From contig OU015672.1 of NCBI GenBank assembly GCA_907165275.2, positions 8,662,501-8,726,500 on the forward strand: DNA of 64,000 nt, in the 5' to 3' direction. The stretch is from Zygaena filipendulae (lineage: Eukaryota; Arthropoda; Insecta; Lepidoptera; Zygaenidae). The translations under genes were made by a program, and so were the position numbers. Positions 43,714-54,058 of this stretch are shown here, piece after piece; position 1 is the stretch's first letter; each line of letters opens with the position of its first letter. The notes beneath the pieces were generated by a model. The model saw only the letters and a program-made list of their open reading frames with translations. It ran no database searches and was not told where the DNA came from.

Positions 43714-45935
43714 ATTTAATTATAATAATTAAACATAAAAGTGTGGTATGCTGAGATTTGTATGTGAGTTCCGGTCTCATTGGGAGGTGTAATCTAGAGA
43801 TTTAATGGTCCTGCACTCTATAGAAAAGAGTTCCCATCTCTGGCTGTATCCTATAATTAAATATGAATTTACAAATGCCAAACATATAAGTGTGATATGC
43901 TGATATTTTTATGTGAGTTCCGGTCTCATTGGGAGGTGTAGTCGAGAGAATTAGTGGTCTCACACCCTATCGAAAAGAGTTCTTATCTCTGGCTGTATCC
44001 TATAATTAAATATGAATTTTTCAAATCCCAAACATATAAGTGTGATACGTCAAACTATCAAAATAATATTTTTAACTTTTAACATTTTGGAAACCATGAT
44101 CTGCTGGATTTTAAACTGGAGTTCTGGTTTTGGATCCACTTTTGTATCAAAGTTCTGGTACTGATATGTGAGAAACAAAGGAGTTCCGGCCTTCACGTGC
44201 TAGTGGAACTGTTAAATTAATATTCTTTACCTTTTTTAAACTCTACTATGATCTGCTGGATTTTAAACGGGAGTTCTGGTTTTGGATCCACTTTTGTATC
44301 AATGTTCTGGTACTGATATGTGAGAAACAAAGGAGTTCCGGCCTTCACGTGCTATTGGAACTGTTAAAATAATATTTTTTTAATTTTTTAACTACTCTAC
44401 CATGATCTGCTGGATTTTAAACGGGAGTTCTGGTTTTGGATCCACTTCTGTATCGAAGTTCTGGTACTGATATTTGAGACACAAAGGAGTTCCGGCCTCC
44501 ACGTGCCATTGGAACTGTAAAATAATATTTTTTTTAATTTTTTTACTACTCTACCATGATCTGCTGGATTTTAAATAGGAGTTCTGGTTTGCGATCCACT
44601 TCTGTATCGAAGTTCTTATACTGATCTGTGAGAAACAAAGGAGTTCCGACCTCCACGTGCTAGTGGAACTGTTAAAAATTTGTTATTTTTATTTTTTTTA
44701 CTACTCTACTATGATCTGCTGGATTTTAAACGGGAGTTCTGGTTTTGGATCTACTTCTGTATCGAAGTTCTCATACTGATATGTGAGAAACAAAGGAGTT
44801 CCGGCTTCCACGTGCTAGTGGAACTGTTAAAATATTTTATTTTTTTTATTTTTTTACTACTCTACTATGATCTGCTGGATTTTAAACGGGAGTTCTGGTC
44901 TCGGATCCACTTCCGTATCGGAGTGCTGATGCTGATCTGTAAGAAACAAAGGAGTTCCGGCCTCCACATGGTAGTGCAATTGTTAAATTAAAATTCTTTA
45001 ACTTTTTACCTGCTCTACCATGATCTGCTGGATTTTAAACGGGAGTTCTGGTTCACGATCCACTTCTGTATCGAAGTTTTGATATTGATCTGTGAGGAAC
45101 AAAGGAGTTCCGGCCTCCACGTGCTAGTGGAACTGTTAAATAAATATTCTTTAACTTTTTAACTACTCTACCATGATCTGCTGGACTTTAAACGGGAATC
45201 CTGGTCTCGGATCCACTTCTTTATCGGAGTGCTGATGCTGATCTGTGAGAAACAAAGGAGTTTCGGCCTCCACGTACTATTGGAACTGTTAAAATAATAT
45301 ATTTTTTAATTTTTTTACTACTCTACCATGATCTGCTGGATTTTAAACGGGAGTTCTGGTTTGCGATCCAGTTCTGTATCGAAGTTCTGATACTTATCTG
45401 TGAGAAACGAGGTAGTTCCGGCCTCCACGTGCTAGTCCACGCATTGGTGAAAGCACTTAAAATTTATCTTTATACTTTTTTACTTTTATACTATGATCTG
45501 CTGGCTCTTTAACGGGAGTTCTGCACCTAAAACTAGTTCTATTCTAGAGTGCTGATATCGAACATTAAGAAACAAAAGGTTTCTTGCCTCAAAACAGCTT
45601 TAAAACCCTTTTATTACGATTAAAACCTAATTATTTTTACTTCTAGACCCATATTTACGGATTGATTTTTTTAGGGTAAGACCGCCAGAACTATTTCTGA
45701 AAAGTATCAGGAACTCCACAACTAACCTTAATGCACAAGAAAATCGCTTTTATTTTTGATTTTCCGGAAAATGATCTGCTACGGGAAGTTAGCAGATCAT
45801 TTTTTCAACAGCGTTTTTTTCAGGTTTAAACGCCGGAACTATTTCTAAAAAGTATCAGGAACTCTAGAACTCAGCTGCATGCGAACAGAACTCTAAAAAA
45901 AAATTGATCTGCTGGCAAATGATATGCCAAGTTCA
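43714..45935 (-). repeat. foldback right arm
   Basis: Reverse complement of the left arm. Only about two 149-bp units (43731-44044), then the nine larger units and the outer unique part, ending AAATGATATGCCAAGTTCA. The junction with the left array is a direct fold: CACACTTTTATGTTT (43682-43696) faces AAACATAAAAGTGTG (43731-43745) across 34 bp. Confidence 0.92.
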
Positions 45936-45942
45936 CGCAGAC

Positions 45943-45951
45943 GCATCTAAC
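45943..45951 (+). repeat. 9-bp target duplication, right
   Basis: GCATCTAAC, the partner of 37438-37446. Confidence 0.8.
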
Positions 45952-46573
45952 GGGCTCTGACGGGCGATCGAAACCTCTTCGGTCTGATTGTTTTCTCTCC
46001 GTGCTTAGGATAGGTACCTATTCTCTTGGTACAACCACTTAAAATCGTCAGCATGTTCTCAGAACAAGCTTAAAATGACGGTTGATTCAGATTTCAGAAC
46101 CCTCTACTGAGAAGAACTGACAAGGGTCTCTTTTCGTCGGCGACTACCGGCAGCGGCACGCTCGCAACGCTCGCTCGGCTCGCGTCTGTGGTCAGTAGTA
46201 CTAACCTAACCTACATGTCTGTGTGCTCTGCATTTTATTTATTGAGTCGATCAGTTTCAAATTAATTTAACATTATTTAGAGATTTATTTTAGTACGTCA
46301 AAAATACTCGTGAAATAAATAATTAAGATAGCGGTCTTCAGCTACAAAATAAAATAGAGTAGGTAAGTATTCTGGACACATAAATAACAGAGTTCATAAG
46401 AAAAATGAAACGTCAACTCTAGTTGTTAAAGTTCAAATTTCCAGATCACCGACCAGCCGGCAGCCGGATCGTATTTGTGTTGAGAGGCACTGGACGGGAC
46501 TAATTAATTGTGAATGTTGATGAAAGATGCCTGGACCCGTGTCGGGGCGATTCAGTGCACCGTTATTATTAGG
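45952..46573. other. no gene seen
   Basis: GC-rich patch at 46136-46195 (CGGCAGCGGCACGCTCGCAA) in otherwise AT-rich DNA. No motif recognised. Confidence 0.35.
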
Positions 46574-46575
46574 GA

Positions 46576-46675
46576 CTAGCTGTTCCCTGCGGTTTCACCC
46601 GCAGTAACTTTGGAGTTACTACGGGGATTCCGGGATAAAAAGTACCCTATTACTCAGTACTACCGTAGCGCATGC
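46576..46675 (-). mobile_element. Helitron-type fragment
   Basis: CTAGCTGTTCCCTGCGGTTT, GTTACTACGGGGATTCCGGG, AAAAAGTACCCTATTACTCA. Truncated after about 100 bp. Confidence 0.65.
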
Positions 46676-47402
46676 TCAGAGATTTTTGACGACAGAAAAA
46701 AATCAAATTAAAATAAGTACCTACCTCAATTTTGAACTGATTTTAATAATATTTTTTTCTTTTGTCTGCATGTGTTAGGTACCTTCACATAGAGGTAGGA
46801 TATCGCGCGATAACTCCGTTAGTTTTGAAGATGATTCTTTTCTTTTTCTTCTTCTTCTTTGTTTTGATAAAATGCAGATTTTTACTCAAAATAAAAGCGA
46901 TTAATTTTTTTGATGCATTTTTTTAAATACGGTCTTTTTGTCTATGGAAAATTATTCTATTAACTATATTATGTGATATAAAATAATAAGTATGATTGTG
47001 TATTGTCTATATTTGGCGTTTTTGGATGATAAGGTTGCCCACCATTGGTCTGGACCATCACAGGGTGGCAGTAAATATCAAAATGGCTGACTTTGTTCTC
47101 TTGCGTACTCGGTACTCCATTATGTAGCAAGTGCAGTATAAAAGGGAACGGATGTAGCTTCATTCGGCTGTAACTCCCCAATGATACCTCGTGTTACTAT
47201 GTCGGAATATATATCGCTGTATTATGTCTTTTGTTGCCACGAGAGTACTGCATTGCAGTGGCCTTGATAATTTTCCAAAAAGCGAAATAAAATATTTACG
47301 ATTTTGTATTAATAACCTTGCAGTGGTGAAACTAGTTTCATCCGTTGTAAGAAACCATACCTTCTAAAATATTTAGTTTCAAAAGAAATCTTTAGTGAAA
47401 TA
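46676..47402. other. no gene seen
   Basis: A minus frame at 46969-47181 carries no motif. (CTT)n-like tracts at 46843-46862. Confidence 0.3.
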
Positions 47403-47575
47403 CTGGCTTTGCCTCGCAGTTTCACCCGCGTGAGTTTCGGAACTCCCGCAGCAACTCCCAATTCTCTTTAGTTTACAAACCTGAAACTTCCTGACTTTCA
47501 AGATCAAAATTGGCTAAATCGGTCTAGCCATTCTCTAGTTTTCACAATTCATTTTTATATAGTTATATAAGATGT
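47403..47575 (-). mobile_element. Helitron-type copy
   Basis: TGGCTTTGCCTCGCAGTTTC, CGCGTGAGTTTCGGAACTCC, AATCGGTCTAGCCATTCTC, then TATATAGTTATATAAGATG. Confidence 0.55.
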
Positions 47576-47977
47576 ATAAAATATTCAAGTGCATTCAGGA
47601 TTTTGTGATAAATATCATGATACTAATTGTTTCTTCTGTTGCTTCTTAAGGTTTTCTTTTTTATCTGTGGCGTTATAATTTCGCCAGTGTTGAGCTAAAG
47701 TTATTGTACTAACAGTATAAGCAACTTTGTATACAATGGAGTTTGCTCTCCGAGCAAATTGTTTTCGCTCCATAACACGTACATAATATGTAGTTTTCTC
47801 ACAAGAACTAGTTTACTTAACTTTTAACTACATAGTTCATTTACACAAACAAAAAGGAGTTCTATAAAAATGCTCAGTGTCATTTTTTAGTTCATATGTA
47901 GTACTTATGACAAGATACAAAGTGATTGTAGATTTTAAGTTTGAAGTTTACGTCATAGAGGCATTCTATGATCAAAC
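47576..47977. other. no gene seen
   Basis: AT-rich spacer. Confidence 0.3.
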
Positions 47978-48362
47978 ATGATCAACCGAAATAATGGGCA
48001 TGTTGACTAATTTTTATTTTTTAGTCCGTCTTGTAGATTATTAAAAAATATTGGACACGTATTTTTTCTTTTTTTACGTAATCAATAAATAACGGCGATG
48101 TAATATTGAGTTGAAATTTTTTTAAAGTGGAAATTTCGCGTGACGTCACTATTCTGACAGTTTGTATGGCGGTTTTAGCGGTTAGTGAAGTCACGACCCC
48201 CTCACCATAAACTTTAATGCGCTTTATCTCTGTATATTTTAATTTATTTAAAAAAGCAAAAAATACGTGTCTATTGTTTTTTATTTTCTAACTGACGGAC
48301 TAATTAGAATTTTGATTTTCAAAAGTAGTCCACATCCCCATTCTTTTTTCCGGTTGATCATG
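47978..48362. mobile_element. TAGTCCGTC MITE with extended inverted ends
   Basis: CATGATCAACCG and CGGTTGATCATG bound the familiar GGGCATGTTGACTA / GTCCACATCCC core, so this copy has longer inverted ends than the others, or sits inside an older palindrome. It contains GTATGGCGGTTTTAGCGG and GACGGACTAATTAGAATTTT. Confidence 0.75.
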
Positions 48363-48954
48363 GTTTATAGGTAATTTTTGTTTGGAAAATGTTTGCTAAA
48401 ATAACTACTTATCGAAGAATTTTGTATATATTTATATTTATTTGTTTTATATTTTTATTTTTATTTATATTAGTGGATAAATAAATATTAAAACCAGAGC
48501 CACAGATAATAAAATACTATAATTTATAATTTCATTTAGTATTAGTTCGGAGTTGAATTCCAAGGGACGAAATTATGGACTTGATTGTTTCGTTGTCTAC
48601 AATCCAATCTGACAAACTGGATTCTATAAGTTTCTATGGAAACAATAAACAACAAGTGATCGAGTTGTCAGCAGTTAGATGGGAGCTGGCGAGCGTCCAG
48701 CTATACCATAGATAGCATCTAGCTAAGTGGTTGTTGTACTGGCCATATGATTTCCAACGCTGGCAACACAGTCAGCTGGTTTTCGAGACGACTTCTCCGT
48801 CTTAGCAAAAAATATTCAAGAATCGAGACAGATTCCCGATGTTTTATCCGAGTGAAATTCGCAAATTCCTTGTAAACTGACAGTAATTTATAGTTCTAAG
48901 AACCTGCTGACGATTGTTTTGAAGTGATTTTGGAAATTTTTGATATACCTACTA
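48363..48954. other. no gene seen
   Basis: AT-rich; GC-richer at 48670-48790 without a motif. Confidence 0.3.
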
Positions 48955-49118
48955 TCGAGATCAATTTTTACCCGCGGGAAATTTAAAAATTCCGCGGGAA
49001 TTACGGGATAAAAAGTACCCTATGTCAATCAGGACTACCGTAACCTCCTGTAAGTGAAAGAATTTCCAAAATCAATTCAGTAGATCCAGAGATAGTCAGT
49101 AGTCACAAACTCACAATT

Positions 49119-49664
49119 GGCTACTTGACAAAATTTTTTTTAGTCCGTCGTGTAGATTAGTAAAAAATATTGGACACGTATTCTTTCTTTTTTTCCATAA
49201 TCAAAAAATAACGGCGATACATTGAGTTGAAATTCCGCATGACGTCACAACCAGGTGCAGTTTGTATGGACGCAGATAAGCAATAACATGTTAACCCACA
49301 AAATTAAGTTATTGATACAGAACGATTTATTGAACGTTTTTAATATTTTTTTTTGCCTTATTACATTGTTTAAATATGAAACAAAATGTTGAACATAAAA
49401 AAATATTGACAAAAAATAGCGCTATAATTTTAAAACACGATTTACTCAAAATTTCTCCAGTGTGAGTTGATCCACTATTGCTTATCTATGTCCGTATGGG
49501 ACTTATACTGAGTACATCACGAGTCCCCCACCCTAAACTTTAATGCGCTTTATCCATGTTTATTTCCATTAATTTGAAAGAGTCAAAAAAATATGTCTAT
49601 AGTTTTATTTTTTCTAACTGACGGACTAATTAGAATTTTGTTCTTCATACTTTGGAGAATACTC
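49119..49664. mobile_element. TAGTCCGTC MITE, middle layer of the nest
   Basis: AATT on both flanks (49115-49118, 49665-49668). GGCTACTTGACAAAA and TAGTCCGTCGTGTAGATTAG on the left, GACGGACTAATTAGAATTTT on the right. Interrupted at GTTTGTA by 49267-49495. Confidence 0.85.
49267..49495. mobile_element. TA-flanked MITE (GGACRYAGATAAGCAATA), inner layer
   Basis: TGGACGCAGATAAGCAATAA on the left, ATTGCTTATCTATGTCCG on the right, TA at 49265-49266 and 49496-49497. The host MITE reads through when the insert and one TA are removed. Confidence 0.9.
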
Positions 49665-49740
49665 AATTCACAAACTTTACCTCTTTTTTTTTTTAATACC
49701 TATCTCTTTCTTTCTTTCTTTATAATATTAGTACATAGAT

Positions 49741-50309
49741 TAACCTGTTACTAGCTGTGTCTTGCCGGCTGGTTGCCGTCACGAGTTCCAATAGAAGAGC
49801 GTTGGATTACTCACCTGAAAATAAAAGAAAAACCACTTCAAGATCCATGAATTTCGGGATGCCTGCTCTTTAGCCGACTTCAGTTCATTCAGACACTTCA
49901 AAACACAAAAATGCACTACATTAAAAAGTTTTAAGTTTTTCATTTTTAAGTCGGTGCCAAACCGCTCGTGTTTGCAATGTGCTGGGAGCGGACTTAGTCT
50001 ATCTAGCTATTACCTCTTTGGCTAGGCACTGATTTGTTAAAATTTTATTTATTTTTCGCTTTTAAGTGGTTTGGTTTATAAAGTGACAATTTATCTACCC
50101 AAATCGCTATGCTGTGCCTGTAATATTTGAAGAGATCCCTCGATTTCTCCAAGATCCCATCTTCCTCGGGAGTATACCCTATCAAACAAAAAGATATTTT
50201 TTTCAAATCGATCAAGCCGTCTTCGAGTGATCGCGTAACAAACATTAAAAAAAAAATTTGGAAGTCGGTTAAAAATAACAGTTAATAAACTACATAGAAT
50301 ATATTATAT
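49741..50309. other. no confident gene
   Basis: GGCTAGGCACTGATTTG near 50020 and TTGGAAGTCGGTTAAAAATA at 50258 belong to dispersed repeats seen near 3372 and 8090. The minus frame at 50045-50245 looks Helitron-derived. Confidence 0.3.
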
Positions 50310-50797
50310 GTATCAAATCAAATCAAATCAAATATGCTTTATTGCCCCAGAAGAGAAAATAAAAACTAAGACACATAAAAAGTAAATACAGAGCAAAAGG
50401 CGGCCTTATTGCTAGAGGCAATCTTTTCAAGGCAACCTTAAGGTGATAGAGAGCTGTAAATAGAAACTAGAAGCGGGTGCTGGGTGCACAACGTAATACC
50501 TAGCTATATACCTACTATATAAGGATAATACAACGCTAATACTTAGATATCTTAAATATAATACAACTTTATACACATACATACATATGCCATACATACA
50601 TACACGTAGCAATAGGTGATATAATACACATATAAAAATAAAAATAAAATGATATTTTACACTACATACATTAATCATAATTACTGTGGATAGCCACTTA
50701 GAGTTAAATAGTGCCTTTGAAGTGCAGCTTTAAAAGAGCCCAATGACTCTTTCTGTCTGAGCGAGTCGGGGAGGGAGTTCCACAGGCGTATACTGTA
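50310..50797 (-). mobile_element. 5'-truncated LINE, reverse transcriptase C-terminus and 3' UTR
   Basis: (TCAAA)n tail, then CTTTATTGCCCCAGAAGAGA. At the far end the minus-strand frame reads LWNSLPDSLRQKESLGSFKA and continues through LQRHYLTLSGYPQ to a stop, the classic C-terminus of a non-LTR reverse transcriptase. Long match to 3945-4423, which carries a frameshift here. Confidence 0.82.
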
Positions 50798-51774
50798 TAT
50801 GTATATGCTTTATATGTATATAAACTCATATATTTTAGCAGATTCCAATTCGCGGAGGCAGCAAAGTTATAAATGCATTTCTCGCTTCGTCGAGGTGGAT
50901 TTTAAACGCGGCCTAAATAAACACAAATGACGTTATTTACGACCAATGCGGCTGCCCTAAGGTAAAACAATAGTACATTGTTATCCTAGGGGTGAAAGTA
51001 ATTTCACTCTCCCGAGGGTAACACTGTGCTTTTCATTACGAATGCAAGGAAAGTCAAAATAAAAATAGGAATTAGCTAAAGAAAGAATGAGTGAAGATCG
51101 GATAGTCGCTTGACACTTTCCCACCTATTTCTTTTTCTTTGGCCGGCTAGCTATTCAGCCAGTATTTTTTATTTACATTGTGGCGACCTAAAAAAAATAT
51201 TTTCTTTAATTATTAAGTATTAATTAAAGAAAATAAAAAAATATAAATAGGAATTAGCTTAAGAAAAAGTGAGTGAATTTTATTTTAATTAATACCTACT
51301 TAAACTTTACGTTATTTCAATTTTACATCGCGCTGGCTGTATAGAAAGTTGAAACATGGTTCAATAGAAATGTGAAAATAGACCTAGTTTTTTTTTTAAT
51401 AATTTGACAGTTGTCAGTTGAAAGCGATTCTCCCTAGGGCTGAAAAGGGTTACTTTCAACCCGCTTCTCAGGCAACTTCAGACCTACTTTCCGAGTATAA
51501 GTAATGAAAAGTAATTTGCAGTTCAATAAATTTTACAGGAAGAGAATTTTTTTTAAAATTTAATTAAAACAAACCTTGTAAATTGACTTTATTTTCAAAT
51601 ATTGTTGTATAACTTTAGATTGGAAATGATTTTATCTATGTTAATAAAGCACCCATTGTCTGGAAAACATTAGTTATATTTAAAATTCATGATAGCAAAT
51701 AATAGTATTTATTTTATTTATGTAATTTATTAATTAAATACTACAAACCAAAAGAAAAAGAAACCTTCCATGTA
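50798..51774. other. no gene seen
   Basis: AT-rich. TAGGAATTAGCTAAAGAAAG at 51067 recurs as TAGGAATTAGCTTAAGAAAA at 51248. CTAGGGGTGAAAGTAATTTC (50987) and CTAGGGCTGAAAAGGGTTAC (51434) form another loose pair. Possibly a degraded repeat. Confidence 0.35.
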
Positions 51775-52055
51775 GTTTAACGATTTTATTAATTTTATAT
51801 TCTTTAAGACTAAAGCCTTTTGATGCTTGTTGCAGCTAAATAAAGTTTACAGGAGGCGCAAAAACCAGAAAGCGCTTTATAAAACCAATCTTACGTAGTA
51901 TAATTTCAACTTCTCTAAGACTAAAGCCTTTTTGATGGGTGTTACTTGTGAGTATGTAGCAAGGTCCGTTAGGCATTGAAAAGTGGGAAAAATACAAAAA
52001 AACACATAAAAAAAAAAATTACAGTTGCTTTGTTTTTCCGTAGGGCAGCCGATTG
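51775..52055 (-). mobile_element. GGCTGCCCTACGGAAAAAC element, minus strand
   Basis: Ends TTTGTTTTTCCGTAGGGCAGCCG at 52029-52050. Carries two copies of the AAGACTAAAGCCTTTTTGAT segment (51808, 51917) and GTTTACAGGAGGCGCAAAAA. Counterpart of 17831-18222. Confidence 0.65.
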
Positions 52056-52689
52056 TTGGTGTTTGGTGTTGCCAGTCGACATGTAACTGGGAACAAACAA
52101 GTGTACGTAGATAGATATATTGTGTATTAAATAGCAAGTCAAATCAAATATTTACGGCAACCAAATTGCAGATGTTACAAAAATGTTGTGCTTACAACTT
52201 ACTGACCCTTTTGGGGTACCTTTATCAATTTATTATAGTTAGGAGCTTATATTATTTCGACGGTTGAAGGGTTATTTGTTTTAAGCGCCAAGAAATTTTT
52301 GTACGAGAGCGTGTTAAAGGCTTATAAGAAATAAAAACTCGTCTGAGGTTAAAGGTTAATTTTTCGAAACGAAAAAAAACATTACACAAAAAGTACTAAG
52401 GAAATTTTTGTGCAATTAATGCAACATTTTTATAAGTGAATTATGCAGTTATTTGGTTTATTTTTATAAATTTACGAGCTAAATTTTATGAAATACCTAC
52501 ATGTTATATTTTAGCTTAAAATTCATCTGATCTAGGCTCTAGAGGTTAAACAACCGACAAAATGCTCGTAAAAATTTGAAAACAAACTTAACCGATGGAG
52601 AAAAAAATAGTCGATTCCAAAATATATACTTTACATATGACTGCCTTTCACTCGTGGATTTATTTAAAACAATCGATCGCCATGAACTT
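52056..52689. other. no gene seen
   Basis: AT-rich, no motif. Confidence 0.3.
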
Positions 52690-52782
52690 TTGGGGACCAG
52701 AAGAGCACACATAGGATATTTTTATCCCGGAATCCCCTCCGGAACTCCAAAATTAAAAGGGTAAACCGCAGGAAACAGCTAG
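52690..52782 (+). mobile_element. Helitron-type fragment (3' end)
   Basis: AGGATATTTTTATCCCGGAA, TCCCCTCCGGAACTCC, GTAAACCGCAGGAAACAG, CTAG|T. Confidence 0.65.
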
Positions 52783-53135
52783 TGCTTTATACAAAAAAAT
52801 TTTGGAAAAATTATCTAAAAAACAACTATCTTTCATGAAATCACTTAACCCCTTAAAACGTAGTGATTACCTTCTCTCTGCATGCAAATGTATTGGGTGA
52901 ACCGCCCACGGCCCAACTCATAATTTATTAGTACGTCTAAATAGGCAGACTTGATAAGTTTATTTGCTACGCCTGAGAGATTTTCGTAGCACGCACGTGA
53001 AAAGAGCATTCTGCGATTTATCTTCCGACGTGTTCATTTGGTATCAGCTGGGCCCTTATTCACTACGACCAACAACATCCTTTGCAAACAACGCGCGGCC
53101 CAATTACACAAATTAAGATGGCAAAATATTCTAAA
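52783..53135. other. no gene seen
   Basis: No motif. The interval at 53036-53110 is GC-richer. Confidence 0.3.
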
Positions 53136-53305
53136 CCAGCTGTTCCCTGCGGTTTCACCTGCGTTAATTTTGGAGATGCCGCGGAGATTCCAGGATAAAA
53201 AGTACCCTATTTCTTTTTCTGTACCTCTGAGGCTCTGACAACGTGTAGTATGCAATAATTAAATTTCAGAGTTCACGCGGGAATTCCGGGATAAAAAGAA
53301 CCCTT
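53136..53305 (-). mobile_element. Helitron-type copy with partial duplication
   Basis: CCAGCTGTTCCCTGCGGTTT, GATGCCGCGGAGATTCCAGG, ACAACGTGTAGTATGC. A second AGAGTTCACGCGGGAATTCC then repeats the palindrome. Confidence 0.65.
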
Positions 53306-53399
53306 GTAGGGTTATTAGGTTGGGGTAGAAAAAATCCGGCTAGCTGCAATAACAAAATATGTAAAGATTTTGAAACAGTATATAATTTATTTGATAAGT

Positions 53400-54058
53400 A
53401 TGTATAATACTTTATGTTATGTTAGAAACCAAGAGTGTCAAAGTCAAAATATAAAATCAATAATTTTTAATTTAAAAAAAGGAATGGCAGGAATACAAGG
53501 TAAAAAAAAAAGAAATAGATATGATATGACTCTTGGATTGCCCTGATTTGCTCCAGCAGATTAATTTTAATATTCCACGAGGTTTACCTAGACCTTCTCG
53601 TTATTGTTTATTTGTTCCAAAATCTTCTAAGAGCAATCTTGGACAACATTCGCCTCTTAATCGTTTCCAAACCCAATACAATTCTTTTTCAAAAAAATGT
53701 GATCTCGACTTATTTGGACTTACTTTACAAAAATTCAAAATTACCGTGCTTAACACTATTAAATGATTATGTTTTTCTTACTTAACTGTTTCTTCTGAAA
53801 ATTTAAATAATTTACTAATAAAAAAGTTCAATGATGCGTTAAAATAGTTCCCTTACATTTGAGTTTGGAAAGAGTAAATTCGCATTTTTATTTTGTGTAC
53901 ATTTATTGCTTCTTTCTCTCGTGCATGCTGTGGCGACCTATAATTGAGGCAGCGCCATAATTTTTTCATTATAATATTCTATATTGTATCACTACCAATG
54001 TTACGGTGTATGCTTTGTTGGTCGTTCTTTTCAATAAATAAATAAATAAATAAATAAC
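53400..54058 (+). mobile_element. 5'-truncated LINE with AATAAATAAA tail
   Basis: Contains the C-terminal reverse transcriptase frame (53533-53766), a 3' UTR with GAGTTTGGAAAGAGTAAATT and GGCGACCTATAATTGAGGCA, and a terminal (AATA)n tail at 54034-54058. Related 3' ends are at 26121-26200 and 28146-28360. Confidence 0.8.
53533..53766 (+). pseudogene. non-LTR reverse transcriptase C-terminal fragment
   Basis: The frame reads CPDLLQQINFNIPRGLPRPS and then SPLNRFQTQYN and LTLQKFK before a stop. This is the familiar tail of LINE ORF2 proteins (PDLL..I.FN.P......SP.NR....YN...LT...FK). The catalytic part is missing upstream, so it is a dead 5'-truncated insertion. Confidence 0.75.

Larger units (their letters stand above)
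37447..45942. mobile_element. foldback (FB-like) transposon, 8.5 kb
   Basis: Long inverted arms with positions x and 83389-x paired throughout the outer 1.9 kb, tandem subrepeats inside the arms, no unique loop and no protein gene. Flanked by a 9-bp direct repeat. Drosophila FB elements have long, internally repetitive arms and 9-bp duplications and are linked to the Mutator-like superfamily; applying that here is inference. The outermost 7 bp differ between ends (ATGTTGG versus GTCTGCG read inward). It must depend on a transposase from elsewhere. Confidence 0.85.
48955..49740 (-). mobile_element. Helitron-type copy, outer layer of a three-deep nest
   Basis: ACCCGCGGGAAATTTAAAAA, TCCGCGGGAATTACGGGATA, GATCCAGAGATAGTCAGTAG, TCACAAACTCACAATT, then 49119-49664, then CACAAACTTTACCTC and TTATAATATTAGTACATAGA. 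Confidence 0.75.
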
